Positions 18,653 to 27,178 of a stretch of 64,000 bases of DNA are shown here, one piece after another. Under the pieces are notes generated by a model, which worked only from the letters and a program-made list of their open reading frames with translations, did not search any database and was not told where the DNA came from. The translations under genes and the position numbers were made by a program. The DNA is from Nitrospira defluvii (GTDB taxonomy: Bacteria > Nitrospirota > Nitrospiria > Nitrospirales > Nitrospiraceae), in contig FP929003.1 of the NCBI GenBank assembly GCA_000196815.1, positions 3,247,501 to 3,311,500 on the forward strand, in the 5' to 3' direction. Within the stretch, counting starts at the first letter, position 1; every line of letters begins with the position of its first letter.

Positions 18653-19559
18653 TTTTCTCCGGCCCCACGCCCCCAGACGACCGGCCATTTTCTGCACTGG
18701 ATTGAGCGCAACGAAAGCCGATTGTTTCATCCCGAAAATCCTGCATCATCTTGCTGCGCGCGGTAATGCGTAAATCAGAGCCCGAACTGGTATACGCAGC
18801 CCCGCGCAGCACTTTATAGGTTCCGTACTCAGGACTTTCAGGATTCCGCTCTGAAGCCGCAGCATACGCCCCCTCAAGGTACCAATCGTTCACCCATTCC
18901 ATCACATTGCCCGCACCGTCCATGACACCATAGGGACTGGCGTCACTCTTCACACGCCCCACCGGCGCCGCCACGTCAAACCCATCGTCCACGCGAGCCC
19001 AATTCGCCGCGTTCGGCACTTCCACGTTTCCCCACGGCCATAGGCGACCATCAGGCCCGCGCATGGCCTTCTCCCACTCCGCCTCGGAGGGCAACCGCCT
19101 TCCGCGCCACTCGCAGTAGGCTTTCGCATCCTCCCAGGAGACATAGACGGCCGGCTGATTCACGCCTCGCATACGCAGCGTATTTTTCGCATACCGTGAG
19201 GGCGGTCCTGACTTTCGATGTCCCGTTGCCTTCACAAACGCGGCATACTGCGCGTTCGTCACCTCGTAACGATCAATCAGAAACTGGTCGAGGTAAATCG
19301 TCCGCTCGGGCTGCTCGTCGAACCCGCCCCGATTGGTCCCGAACACAAACGGCCCCGCAGGAATCACAACGAGCTCCTCTTCAAGGGGTTCTTCAGCGGA
19401 GGCCGGCTCAGGATTAGAGCCCCCCTGATTCTGCTCGGCCGATTGAGGCTCAGCTTCGAACGGGGTGGATATCGTCCCGCGAAGAATCGCGATGATGGGT
19501 AAGCTGGCGGCAAACAACACCACCAGAAGGAAGATCACTTTGAATCGCGTTTCGAGCAT
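18606..19559 (-). CDS. Membrane-anchored formylglycine-generating-enzyme-type (SUMF1) domain protein
   Basis: 317 residues: an N-terminal helix (about 7-27), a linker rich in E, S and P, then an FGE-sulfatase domain (about 65-285). Landmarks are PAGPFVFGTNRGG, YVSWEDAKAYCEWRGRRLPSEAEWEKAMRG, GVMDGAGNVMEWVNDWY, VLRGAAYTS and IGFRCAQ. True FGEs use Cys/Cu to oxidise a sulfatase cysteine; many relatives are structural or have other roles, and no sulfatase is seen here. The C-terminal 35 residues are polar and low complexity. It is the last gene of the train that includes a second FGE protein and the bd-like paralogue. Confidence 0.85.
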   Translation of the reverse strand: MLETRFKVIFLLVVLFAASLPIIAILRGTISTPFEAEPQSAEQNQGGSNPEPASAEEPLEEELVVIPAGPFVFGTNRGGFDEQPERTIYLDQFLIDRYEVTNAQYAAFVKATGHRKSGPPSRYAKNTLRMRGVNQPAVYVSWEDAKAYCEWRGRRLPSEAEWEKAMRGPDGRLWPWGNVEVPNAANWARVDDGFDVAAPVGRVKSDASPYGVMDGAGNVMEWVNDWYLEGAYAAASERNPESPEYGTYKVLRGAAYTSSGSDLRITARSKMMQDFRDETIGFRCAQSSAENGRSSGGVGPEKITGNRSSRGSETRPK

Positions 19560-19570
19560 GATGCAACCGA

Positions 19571-20485
19571 CTACTTAACGACCACATCAGCCTCGATATC
19601 TTTGGCACAGCGAAAGCCAACCGTTATGTCATGCCGCCACGGCTTTGCCTGGAATCGCTTTGACGCACGCACGTTTCGCTTGGTCTCCCGCCAGGAACCG
19701 CCACGAATAACACGCTGCTCGCCCTGGTCAGGCCCCTTTGGGTCACGATACGGAGAGCCCCGATACGAATTTTCGTCGTAAACATCCGCGACCCATTCAC
19801 CGACGTTGCCCGTCATATCGTAGATTCCGTAGGGACTGCGTCCCGACTCGAACGACCCCGGCGGAGCGAGGTAGCGAAACCCATCCTCATTTCCATCGAT
19901 GTTCGCGTAGCCCACCACGAACTCCTCACCCCAGGCGTAGCGTCGCTTCCCCTCTCCGCGAGCGGCTTTCTCCCACTCCGCTTCCGTCGGTAACCTCTTC
20001 CCGGCCCATTTGCAATAAGCCTCTGCATCGTCCCACGTCACGGCAATCATCGGATATTCCGGCTTCAGTAATTTGGCAGGGTCCTCTTCGAACACTTCGA
20101 TCTTTCGCTTGATTCGCTTCGTCATCCTGGCAAAGCGATCATAGGCATCCTGCGTGACCTCATGCCTATCCAGAAAATACGATTTCAAGTAGACCTGATG
20201 CTCCGGCTTTTCATCCGGATCACTATCGTTGTCCCGACTGCCCATCACAAACGGCCCCTCAGAAACTTGCACCATGTCACGGCCGTCATCGCCGACAAGC
20301 GTCTTATACATCGAGAAGTCCTGCGCGGCGGCCGCGGCAACCGGCTTGACCTCCGTGGTGATCGACAGTGCCAGTTGCCGCATCTGCTTGGCCTTATAGG
20401 ATTCGTAGACCAAGCCACCAATCATCAGGATAAACGATCCGAACACAAAGATAATCGACCCGATCAATACACCCCTGTTTTCCAT
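19571..20485 (-). CDS. Membrane-anchored formylglycine-generating-enzyme-type domain protein (second copy)
   Basis: 304 residues with an N-terminal membrane helix (about 6-29), a short linker, and an FGE-sulfatase domain (about 70-300). Landmarks are SEGPFVMGSRDND, KSYFLDRHEVTQDAYDRF, AVTWDDAEAYCKWAGKRLPTEAEWEKAARG, IYDMTGNVGEWVADVY, VIRGGSWRE and VGFRCAKD. It is a tandem relative of the next gene (11-base gap). Both are anchored with the domain outside the cytoplasm. The pairing with electron-transfer genes suggests a periplasmic complex role rather than sulfatase activation (inference). Confidence 0.87.
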   Translation of the reverse strand: MENRGVLIGSIIFVFGSFILMIGGLVYESYKAKQMRQLALSITTEVKPVAAAAAQDFSMYKTLVGDDGRDMVQVSEGPFVMGSRDNDSDPDEKPEHQVYLKSYFLDRHEVTQDAYDRFARMTKRIKRKIEVFEEDPAKLLKPEYPMIAVTWDDAEAYCKWAGKRLPTEAEWEKAARGEGKRRYAWGEEFVVGYANIDGNEDGFRYLAPPGSFESGRSPYGIYDMTGNVGEWVADVYDENSYRGSPYRDPKGPDQGEQRVIRGGSWRETKRNVRASKRFQAKPWRHDITVGFRCAKDIEADVVVK

Positions 20486-20500
20486 TGCGTTACTCGCACC

Positions 20501-20902
20501 TCATGATTTGGTGACCGCGGAATGCGCCGCGGTTGAGTCATCACCCGCTTCCAGCGCTGCAGCTTTCCGCGCCGCACGCATGTCCAACAACATGGAAATC
20601 TGCACGCCGAGGAATCCTCCCATCGCCGCGCCGGCTCCCGCCCCAAACGAGACCTTTTCGAATCCCGCAACCAGCCACGCCAGCAGTCCGCCCAGCACCG
20701 TCCCGACTAAAATGCTGACCAGGAACCGACGCCCGCCAAGAAAACCAACCACCGCACCAAGCGCCAATCCCAATCCGGACGCCAAGGGAATAGACGAGCC
20801 GCCCAAAATGGTGCCAATCAAGGCACCGACGGTGCCCATGACCACGACGCCGAACACGACGTCGAACAGCGCACTGGTCGAAGGTCGGCTCAACGCTGAC
20901 AT
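20501..20902 (-). CDS. Glycine-rich small membrane protein, function unknown
   Basis: 133 residues from ATG 20902 (GAGGT ribosome site; an in-frame upstream start at 20932 lacks one). It has three or four hydrophobic glycine-rich segments (VVFGVVVMGTVGALIGTILGG, LALGAVVGFLGG, VGTVLGGLLAWLVAGF, GAGAGAAMGGFLGV) resembling glycine-zipper helices, then a polar tail. No recognised family. It lies between the DUF3047 gene and the FGE genes with gaps of 15-35 bases, so it is probably part of the same transcript. Confidence 0.65.
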   Translation of the reverse strand: MSALSRPSTSALFDVVFGVVVMGTVGALIGTILGGSSIPLASGLGLALGAVVGFLGGRRFLVSILVGTVLGGLLAWLVAGFEKVSFGAGAGAAMGGFLGVQISMLLDMRAARKAAALEAGDDSTAAHSAVTKS

Positions 20903-20936
20903 GAAGACCTCATCGTCGCAGAAAACGCGCAAACAC

Positions 20937-21614
20937 TCACTTGGCCTGACTCACCGTAACTGCGCCAAAATCGATCTCAACACCGGGGCCGGCAAACAGC
21001 GAGATTCCCCACGCTTTCTCTGCGGGCTCATGCTTATGAATACGCTTGAAGTCCTCATAGACATTCACGCGTTCTTCAACCCATTCCCCGACCGGAAGCA
21101 CTCCGCTCTGCACGACCAACTCGGATCCACTGAACATCCCCCCCTCGACAAACGTCCCTTCCGGCTTTCCGGCGCTCCAGATGTATTTCGTAAATACCGG
21201 GATAAACATCAAATCTGTATCCAGCGAGGCATAGAGCGCAGCAATCGGCTCCGACCCGGTGGGTGCCTTATGGAGACGCCATCGCCAGGTTAGTACCGGG
21301 TAGACCTTCGGATCCCAGTCGATTTTGCGTTTTTTCACACGCTGGCCCGCATCCTTGGCAGCGAGAAACTTTTTCCCGTCCTGTGACTGAATTTTGTAGG
21401 CATCTCGCCCCTTTGCCTGACTACGCTGGTTCTCATGCTGCCAATCGATCGGAAACCCATCCTGATCCGCCGACTGAAAATCCTCCAACACCAACACACC
21501 GGCTTCACCGGCATAAACCGGGACATCAGCTCCCATCGCACCGCACAAGTTCGCCAAACCCCACAATCCGATCGCCGCGACAAACATCCTCATAGCCATC
21601 TCACATTCCTTCAT
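20937..21614 (-). CDS. DUF3047-type exported protein
   Basis: 225 residues with an N-terminal signal sequence (to about residue 28). The body matches the DUF3047 pattern: VLVLEDFQS, GFPIDWQ, YPVLTWRWRLHKAPTG, ALYASLDTDLMFIP, KYIWSA, EWVEERVNVYEDFKRIH and a C-terminal IDFGAVTVSQ. These are beta-rich periplasmic proteins of unknown function. The start could be ATG 21614 or ATG 21599, since both have AAGGA-type sites. It directly follows the bd-like paralogue (8-base gap). Confidence 0.75.
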   Translation of the reverse strand: MKECEMAMRMFVAAIGLWGLANLCGAMGADVPVYAGEAGVLVLEDFQSADQDGFPIDWQHENQRSQAKGRDAYKIQSQDGKKFLAAKDAGQRVKKRKIDWDPKVYPVLTWRWRLHKAPTGSEPIAALYASLDTDLMFIPVFTKYIWSAGKPEGTFVEGGMFSGSELVVQSGVLPVGEWVEERVNVYEDFKRIHKHEPAEKAWGISLFAGPGVEIDFGAVTVSQAK

Positions 21615-21622
21615 CCACGTCC

Positions 21623-23488
21623 TTATGCCTCATGAGACGGAGACGGCAGAAAGCCTGCCTCCTTCTCCGCACTCACATCTTCATGCATCACCGGCTGCTG
21701 CCCGCGCTGACAGACCCAGAACAGGAAAAATACCGCCCCCCAAAACAGGACCATGTTGATCGTGACCATTTTGGCAGCGAATCCAAGCGATGGCGTAAAC
21801 GCCCAGGGAGACGTATCCGGCATCAACTCGTTGACATGCCAGGCCAACCGTCCGGAAGAGCGGATGTACCCCATCAACCCCATCACCCAGGTAAATGCCG
21901 CAGCCAATCCGAATAGGCCGACCATGCCGCGGACCGAAATCTGCCCCCATTGCACAGGACCGTGAATCATGGCACCTCGCAACATGCGCCGGTTCAGCAA
22001 CAGGCCCAGCGTGACCACGAGCAACGTGGTGACGGCCTGCGGACCTGACAGCCCGACGCGGAGACTGGCGGGAAGATAAAATCCATAGACCGACAAACCG
22101 ATGATGTGCGCCGCTCCGAGGCCGAACAGGGCCCCGAGGATGACATTCCCTGCTTTAGCCCAGGAGATCGTCATGGTTCGATTTGCGCGTCGATAAAAGA
22201 TGTAACTCAAGGCGGTGATGCAAATCATCACGTTGACCGCGCCGTTCTTCGACGACATGACGCCGTAGTTTCCGATGACCGGATGCTGCGCCCCGCCCAT
22301 GGCTTTCACCTCTGTCCCGGTCATCAAAATAGTATGAGGCGTCAGCCAGATAAACAGACAACCCGTCAGCGCGAGCAGCAAATATTGATAGTAGGGCTGA
22401 TAGCGCTCACCGCCGCGAATCCGCCCCATGCTCTGCCAGAGATAGTAATTCACCCCGAGAAAAAGGGCGCCGATCAACAACGCCTGCACTACGAAGAGCC
22501 AGGTCAGCAGCCCGCCCATCATCGTGACGCCCATGCTTTGACTATACGCATAGACGGAACGCATCAGCCAATAACCGGCGAACGGCATCGGCAAGAGGGC
22601 ACAGACGGTTACAAACAAGAACACGTAGCCGACCCAATCGTAATAGGCCCGCTCTTCCTGACTCTTGCCGGAAAAAAACCGATAACAGGCATAGGCCAGG
22701 ACGACCGCCCCACCCGACATGATGTCTGCAAGGAATCGATGCAAGTTCAACGGATTCCAGAGTGCCGAGCGGAGCAGATGCCAGGGATTCCCCAAATACC
22801 GTCCCTGGCCGTCGACGCCGGACGGCGCCATCATGAAGGCGGACCAAGCGTTGGCCAATAACAACAGCGATGTGCCGAACACCACCGCCAGCACACCGAT
22901 CGACAGGTGGACCCACTTCGATCCCGGGGCTGCCATCCGATCCCAACTGTAGTAGTACGCAATCGTCAGAAACGTCGTGCCGACAAACACCAGTGCATAG
23001 AGGGGCATCATGACCTTGAAGGTGCCGCCCATGTACTGCATGAAGCTGGGATACAGGGTGATAAACATCGTGAGCATCACGCTCCCGACCGCCGCGGTCA
23101 CAGACAGTGCCAGCAGCGCCACCTTCAACAGATCTTGCGCCAACCCGTCATAACGCAAGGCCATCGCGGGATTTTTCGCAACCAACCCCAGAAATTCCAA
23201 GAGGACGCAAAAGATCGGCAAGGCTAGAACGAAACCACCGAAGTACGTATGCTGCTGAATGATAAACCACATCAGCAACCGGCTATCGAGTGACCCGACT
23301 TGCGGGTAGTGGTTCTCATTCGCCGTCGGCGCCGAGGGACCGTCCGGAACCCCGGGCGTATGGAAATAGACATCTGCGGAGGGGTCGGCAGCCACCAGCA
23401 ACGATGGACTCAGCAGCAGAACACTCACGGCCACCAGCAACCCGCATAACAACAGCATCACGGACGGAAGCGGAAGGCGTTTGATCAT
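21623..23488 (-). CDS. Second cytochrome bd-like protein, lacking several candidate ligand residues
   Basis: 621 residues, clearly paralogous over its whole length to the 639-residue bd-like oxidase, with the same helices and shared motifs (QQHxYxGxFVLAxPIF, GVDxQGRYLGN, NPLNLHR, TPHTI, KAMGGxQHPVxGNYGVMS, WHVNE). H80, H194, H237, H250, H385 and H402 are kept. However, the positions matching H182, E191, H260 and E331 of the oxidase are P162, T171, R240 and S311. It is therefore probably not an equivalent oxygen reductase; an electron-transfer or scaffold role is possible. The start overlaps the upstream membrane-protein gene by four bases (ATGA). Confidence 0.8.
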   Translation of the reverse strand: MIKRLPLPSVMLLLCGLLVAVSVLLLSPSLLVAADPSADVYFHTPGVPDGPSAPTANENHYPQVGSLDSRLLMWFIIQQHTYFGGFVLALPIFCVLLEFLGLVAKNPAMALRYDGLAQDLLKVALLALSVTAAVGSVMLTMFITLYPSFMQYMGGTFKVMMPLYALVFVGTTFLTIAYYYSWDRMAAPGSKWVHLSIGVLAVVFGTSLLLLANAWSAFMMAPSGVDGQGRYLGNPWHLLRSALWNPLNLHRFLADIMSGGAVVLAYACYRFFSGKSQEERAYYDWVGYVFLFVTVCALLPMPFAGYWLMRSVYAYSQSMGVTMMGGLLTWLFVVQALLIGALFLGVNYYLWQSMGRIRGGERYQPYYQYLLLALTGCLFIWLTPHTILMTGTEVKAMGGAQHPVIGNYGVMSSKNGAVNVMICITALSYIFYRRANRTMTISWAKAGNVILGALFGLGAAHIIGLSVYGFYLPASLRVGLSGPQAVTTLLVVTLGLLLNRRMLRGAMIHGPVQWGQISVRGMVGLFGLAAAFTWVMGLMGYIRSSGRLAWHVNELMPDTSPWAFTPSLGFAAKMVTINMVLFWGAVFFLFWVCQRGQQPVMHEDVSAEKEAGFLPSPSHEA

Positions 23489-24570
23489 GACGACGCTCTC
23501 TGGCTGTTCTTGTCAAAGACAGCCGCAGATTCAGTCAATGCCGTACCAGCAATGGCTTCGCGGGACTTGCCGAGAATGCCCATGACGAATGGGCAGCGCA
23601 ACAAGGCGCTGGGCACTCCTCCAGGCTGACGATTTTCAATCTCCCGCCGATGTCCCAGGTAATAGCAGTACAGCGCCATCACGCCACCGACAAGGCCGGC
23701 GACGCCAGCGAAGAGTCCGGGTGAACTCATCGGCTGTTTCAACACATACAGACAACCGCCGACCAACACCAGATAGTAGGTCGAGGCAAAGGCCAACCCG
23801 GGCCACCACCAAAACTTCACCAATTCAGTCCAGCGGGTCGAGGACAATCCGGTCATCCAGGCTGCCCCAGCTCCTTGCCCGGCGAAAAACGCCAGGAGAC
23901 CAACCGTTCCCGCCGCCATCGTCACGACCGCGCCTTGCGCCAACACGGCCATGTCGCCACTGACAACCGCCGCCAGAAGCATTGAGAGACCCACGCAACT
24001 GACCGCTCCCGCCGCCACCCACCCCGCCAGTGCGGGCGTGACTCGTGCCAGCAGAGCACGAAGCCCCGCGCCATCAGGAAACGTGACGAACGGCCGCCCG
24101 CTGGCTTCAAGCCATCGCACATACCCGATCTCAAATGCATCGCGCGCGACCGCCGTACTGGGAATAATCATCGCCATCATGGCCGGGCCATCGGGATGCT
24201 TGGCATAGTCATATCCAACCAGCCAGAGTAGCGCCAGCACGAGCAGCGACAACTGCACTCCGTACACAAAACCGATCCAGGCTAGAATCCATCCGATACG
24301 TCTGGCTCCATCCGCGCTCGCTAATTGCGCAAACGGCACCCCTCGACCGACGCGATAGGCACAGATCGCCGTCACCAGCGACACCAGGCCGCTCAGGAGC
24401 AGCAGCGTCACCGGCTCTGCCAGCGACATGCCATGCTTCGCCGACCGGTATACCGCAAACGCCACCAGCCCCGGGACAAACATGACCAGGCGCTTTCTTG
24501 TTCGAACCGAATCTTCGGTGACGGCCAGCGTCAAACTTGGAAGGACTCGTAATGCCAATCGGTGCAACAT
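23485..24570 (-). CDS. Polytopic membrane protein of unknown family
   Basis: About 361 residues from ATG 24570; an in-frame TTG at 24591 is less convincing and neither has a strong ribosome site. Eight to nine hydrophobic helices cover the length, with a polar cytosolic-type segment (GRPFVTFPDGAGLRALLARV) in the middle and a polar C-terminal tail. Intramembrane motifs such as WIGFVYGVQ and KFWWWPGLAF are visible, but no family is recognised. The stop overlaps the start of the bd-like paralogue by four bases, strongly suggesting joint production and perhaps a shared complex. Confidence 0.7.
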   Translation of the reverse strand: MLHRLALRVLPSLTLAVTEDSVRTRKRLVMFVPGLVAFAVYRSAKHGMSLAEPVTLLLLSGLVSLVTAICAYRVGRGVPFAQLASADGARRIGWILAWIGFVYGVQLSLLVLALLWLVGYDYAKHPDGPAMMAMIIPSTAVARDAFEIGYVRWLEASGRPFVTFPDGAGLRALLARVTPALAGWVAAGAVSCVGLSMLLAAVVSGDMAVLAQGAVVTMAAGTVGLLAFFAGQGAGAAWMTGLSSTRWTELVKFWWWPGLAFASTYYLVLVGGCLYVLKQPMSSPGLFAGVAGLVGGVMALYCYYLGHRREIENRQPGGVPSALLRCPFVMGILGKSREAIAGTALTESAAVFDKNSQRASS

Positions 24571-24646
24571 GTTGTCAGTCGCCAAGCACAATGATAGGGG
24601 GCGCTAGAACGACGCCGGGGACTCTGCGCAAGAGCTGCCTCAGCAT

Positions 24647-25147
24647 TTACGCATCATCACGCTGAGCCGCCATGCCGAAATATCGCGCCTTCACTTCTTC
24701 CATCAGCGCGACGGTCACAGCGCGTTCACCACGATCCACCGCCGTTCGTTCCAACTCAACCCGGGCCATGGCCCGAACCGGCGCCGGCACATTGGCGAGG
24801 CGCTGCTCTGCATCCGAGTCCCATGAGACCATATCGCCCGTTTTCGCCTGATCGATCAAATCGTAGGTAATCACTCGTTGCCGTCTGGTCCGGGCAAACC
24901 CTTCCACCAGTTCACGCAGGACTGGAACGGCATAGGGAGGAACACGATCCAGCCGATGCCGGGCATCATCAGTCCACATCAGGCGATCGACTAACCCGTC
25001 GACCTGCCCCACCGGCACATCGACCCCCACTACCCACTGGCAGGGCCGACACTCCGAACGGACAAACCACGTGGGATCGCCCTCACGGGAGATACGCTCC
25101 TCAACACCCTCGGTATGCATCCATCCGCCGCACCCGCACACAAGCAT
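24647..25147 (-). CDS. Protein with Cys-rich N terminus and two PCP_red-like domains
   Basis: 166 residues from ATG 25147 (GAGGG site); upstream in-frame sequence is a shadow of the DUF420 gene. The first 45 residues hold four cysteines (CGC then CRPC), like a zinc ribbon. Two repeats follow that resemble the PCP_red domain of light-independent protochlorophyllide reductase: one beginning WTDDARHRLDRVPPY and one beginning WDSDAEQRLANVPAP, each ending in an alpha-helical ERT/ITYDLIDQA-type segment. PCP_red is also known outside phototrophs, with unclear function. It is placed between a DUF420 gene and membrane-protein genes of the bd-like paralogue train. Confidence 0.65.
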   Translation of the reverse strand: MLVCGCGGWMHTEGVEERISREGDPTWFVRSECRPCQWVVGVDVPVGQVDGLVDRLMWTDDARHRLDRVPPYAVPVLRELVEGFARTRRQRVITYDLIDQAKTGDMVSWDSDAEQRLANVPAPVRAMARVELERTAVDRGERAVTVALMEEVKARYFGMAAQRDDA

Positions 25148-25182
25148 ATCGGCCCTCAGCGCTTTATCTCCGCTCGACGTTC

Positions 25183-25899
25183 TTACCCGATTTTCCCAGG
25201 ATACAGGATGTACAACATGGCATACGTAAAGGTTCCGGTCAGAAAGAGGATGCAGTAGACGATCATGGTGAACCGGCCGAGGGCGCGGTGCCGCTGCCCG
25301 CCATCGGGCCAGATCCGTTGGATACCCATCTCCACTGCAAACACGATCGCGACCAGGGTGAGAAACCCGATATAGACCTCCAGCTTGCGCATGGAAAACC
25401 CGGCGGACATGACCCGTGCCCCGAATAACAGCATCACCACTGCCAGGAGCGCCGCAAATATCAGGCTCACCTTTTTCCACGATGTCTGCAACCGAGCTAC
25501 GCTCAGCACCCGTGCGCCGCTCAGAAATTGCTGCGAACGGAACCCCAGCACAATCATGTACACGGCCATGACCAACCCGATGATCACCAGAATGATATGG
25601 ATTGTCAGCACAGGGATGAACACGTAGTCATACAGGGCCTGGGACCCCCCGAATCCTTCTTTTCCTTCGAACGCCAACACCCCCAACTGCCGAAACAAAT
25701 AGTAGGCGGTGAAGAATCCGACCATGGTCACCATCCCGCCCAACATGAGCCAGTGATGGTGGTGCCCACGATGCTGCTTGGCCTGCAACCATCCGATGAT
25801 GAAGAGGCCGGTAAACAGCGTGGCCATCAACTGACTGAGATCGGCCCCCATTGTGGCGTGGGTGCCGAAGAATCCCGGCTGACGCAAAAATTCAAACAT
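25183..25899 (-). CDS. DUF420 membrane protein
   Basis: 238 residues with six to seven helices. Its core resembles the DUF420 (YozB/CtaM-like) family linked to cytochrome oxidase assembly: a histidine cluster after helix 1 (KQHRGHHHHWLM), YDYVFIPVLTIHIILVIIGL, and HRALGRFTMIVYCILFLTGTFTYAMLYILYP at the C terminus. Conserved histidines in helices could bind haem or copper. It lies eight bases after the methyltransferase gene and upstream of the bd-like paralogue. A role in assembly or electron transfer is inferred from the family. Confidence 0.72.
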   Translation of the reverse strand: MFEFLRQPGFFGTHATMGADLSQLMATLFTGLFIIGWLQAKQHRGHHHHWLMLGGMVTMVGFFTAYYLFRQLGVLAFEGKEGFGGSQALYDYVFIPVLTIHIILVIIGLVMAVYMIVLGFRSQQFLSGARVLSVARLQTSWKKVSLIFAALLAVVMLLFGARVMSAGFSMRKLEVYIGFLTLVAIVFAVEMGIQRIWPDGGQRHRALGRFTMIVYCILFLTGTFTYAMLYILYPGKIG

Positions 25900-25907
25900 G
25901 GTCCATC

Positions 25908-26897
25908 TTACCCAACACTGGGCCTGAAACCCTGCACCACTGCCGTCCGCTCGATTTCCTCAACCGAGACATAGCCCCCATCGTGCATCCACTGCATGGC
26001 TTCTGCGGTGCGGTAGCAGGCGCCTTGTTCCGTATTGACGAGAATATGAACGGCAAACGCCGCCGTCCAGGCAGGGCTCGTACCCGACGCATCCAAGAAC
26101 CGGTCTTTGATGATCAAGCGCCCGCCGGGATTCAGGTGGCTATAGATTTTCTTCACCAGGGCGGCATTGGTGGCCAGATCCTGATAGTGCAGGATGTCCG
26201 ACATCAACACCACGTCATAGGGGCCGCCCAACGAATCGCGGTTGAAGTCCCCGGCCTTCAGGAAAATCCTGCCCTCCAGCCCCGCGTCCTTCACCGTCCG
26301 TTCGGTCAATGGGAGCGTCGTCTGCAAATCGAAGACCGTCGCCGAAAGTTGCGGGTACACTTGGCAAAACGCAATGGCATTGGTCCCGGCTCCGCCCCCG
26401 AGATCGAGCATCGTTCGCGCCTGGCCGAGCGCAAGCCGTTTCGCCAAGTCCGGACCACTTTGCTGCCCGATCCGGTGCAACACGGACAACACATTGGCGC
26501 CAAGCGCTGGATCCGTCTCGAAGACATGTTGCGTCACCGGCGAGCGACCGGTTTTCACGGCCTCCTCCAGCTTGCCCCAATTGCCCCATTCGGCATCATG
26601 CAACAACAGCAAGTGCCCGATATATTGCGGCCCGTGCTTGACCAGGTGCGTCCTGGCGACCGGCGTATTGGCATAGAGATCGCCGCTCTTCGACAGAAGC
26701 CTGATCGCCACCAGCGCATTCAGGAGTAACTCCAGCGCACGCACATCGGCACCGAGTTTTTCGGCCGCTTCAGAGGCGGTACGGCCTCGTCCATCCAGCA
26801 CCGAAAAGACGTCTAACTTGACGGCAGTCAAAAGGATTTTTGTTTCCCAGTAGTAGCCCAGCTGGAAGACTTCGGCGAGAGACAATTCACGAGGCAC
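25908..26897 (-). CDS. SAM-dependent methyltransferase (acetylserotonin O-methyltransferase-like)
   Basis: 329 residues from GTG 26897. An N-terminal winged-helix dimerisation region (about 5-90, KLDVFSVLDGRGRTASEAAEKLGA) is followed by a Rossmann methyltransferase domain with motif I MLDLGGGAGTNAI (about 165-177), DVVLMSDILHY and GGRLIIKDRFL. The architecture is shared with hydroxyneurosporene, BchU and small-molecule O- or C-methyltransferases. The substrate is unknown; its neighbours (PCP_red, bd-like protein) make a quinone or tetrapyrrole conceivable. First gene of the train running down to the FGE genes. Confidence 0.8.
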   Translation of the reverse strand: MPRELSLAEVFQLGYYWETKILLTAVKLDVFSVLDGRGRTASEAAEKLGADVRALELLLNALVAIRLLSKSGDLYANTPVARTHLVKHGPQYIGHLLLLHDAEWGNWGKLEEAVKTGRSPVTQHVFETDPALGANVLSVLHRIGQQSGPDLAKRLALGQARTMLDLGGGAGTNAIAFCQVYPQLSATVFDLQTTLPLTERTVKDAGLEGRIFLKAGDFNRDSLGGPYDVVLMSDILHYQDLATNAALVKKIYSHLNPGGRLIIKDRFLDASGTSPAWTAAFAVHILVNTEQGACYRTAEAMQWMHDGGYVSVEEIERTAVVQGFRPSVG

Positions 26898-26947
26898 AGA
26901 TCACCCACTCAGATAATGTGGTGTTGAAATTTGGCATCTTACCCAGT

Positions 26948-27106
26948 TCAGAAAGGGAAACGCAAGGCGAGGAGCGGGCAGTAAAGAACCTCTGAACACC
27001 AATAACGACGCGGGTCGGCCGACACGATCTTCCGGATGGAATCGATGAAGTCAATGGGGGGACAGATGCCGAGATCGAACGGATGGTCGAACACGAGGCG
27101 GCACAA
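26948..27106 (-). pseudogene. Possible small ORF or gene remnant between operons
   Basis: A minus-strand frame with strong coding-type codon use (mostly G/C in third position) runs to a TGA at 26948-26950 and contains FDHPFDLGICPPIDFIDSIR and VSADPRRYWCSEVLY. The frame is open back to the stop of the preceding gene but has no ATG. Only TTG 27106 or GTG 27094 are available and neither has a ribosome site. It may be the tail of a decayed gene or an unusual small protein. Confidence 0.3.
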
Positions 27107-27111
27107 ACGAA

Positions 27112-27144
27112 AGGGGCAGTGATCCGATTCGGACCACTGCCCCT
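27112..27144 (-). terminator. Long hairpin terminator after the cupredoxin-like gene
   Basis: Arms 27129-27144 and 27112-27127 pair at 15 of 16 positions around a single-base loop (stem begins AGGGGCAGTG). On the minus strand it is followed by TTTCGTTTG, a modest T-rich run. It lies 35 bases after the stop of the upstream gene. Confidence 0.7.
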
Positions 27145-27178
27145 CAGTCAGCGGGCTATCCCGCCGTGGTAAGCGAAC

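Noticed and set aside
25148-25480. N-terminal extension of the PCP_red protein
   Set aside because: It overlaps the DUF420 gene out of frame and looks like noise; ATG 25147 has a ribosome site and starts the recognisable domain.
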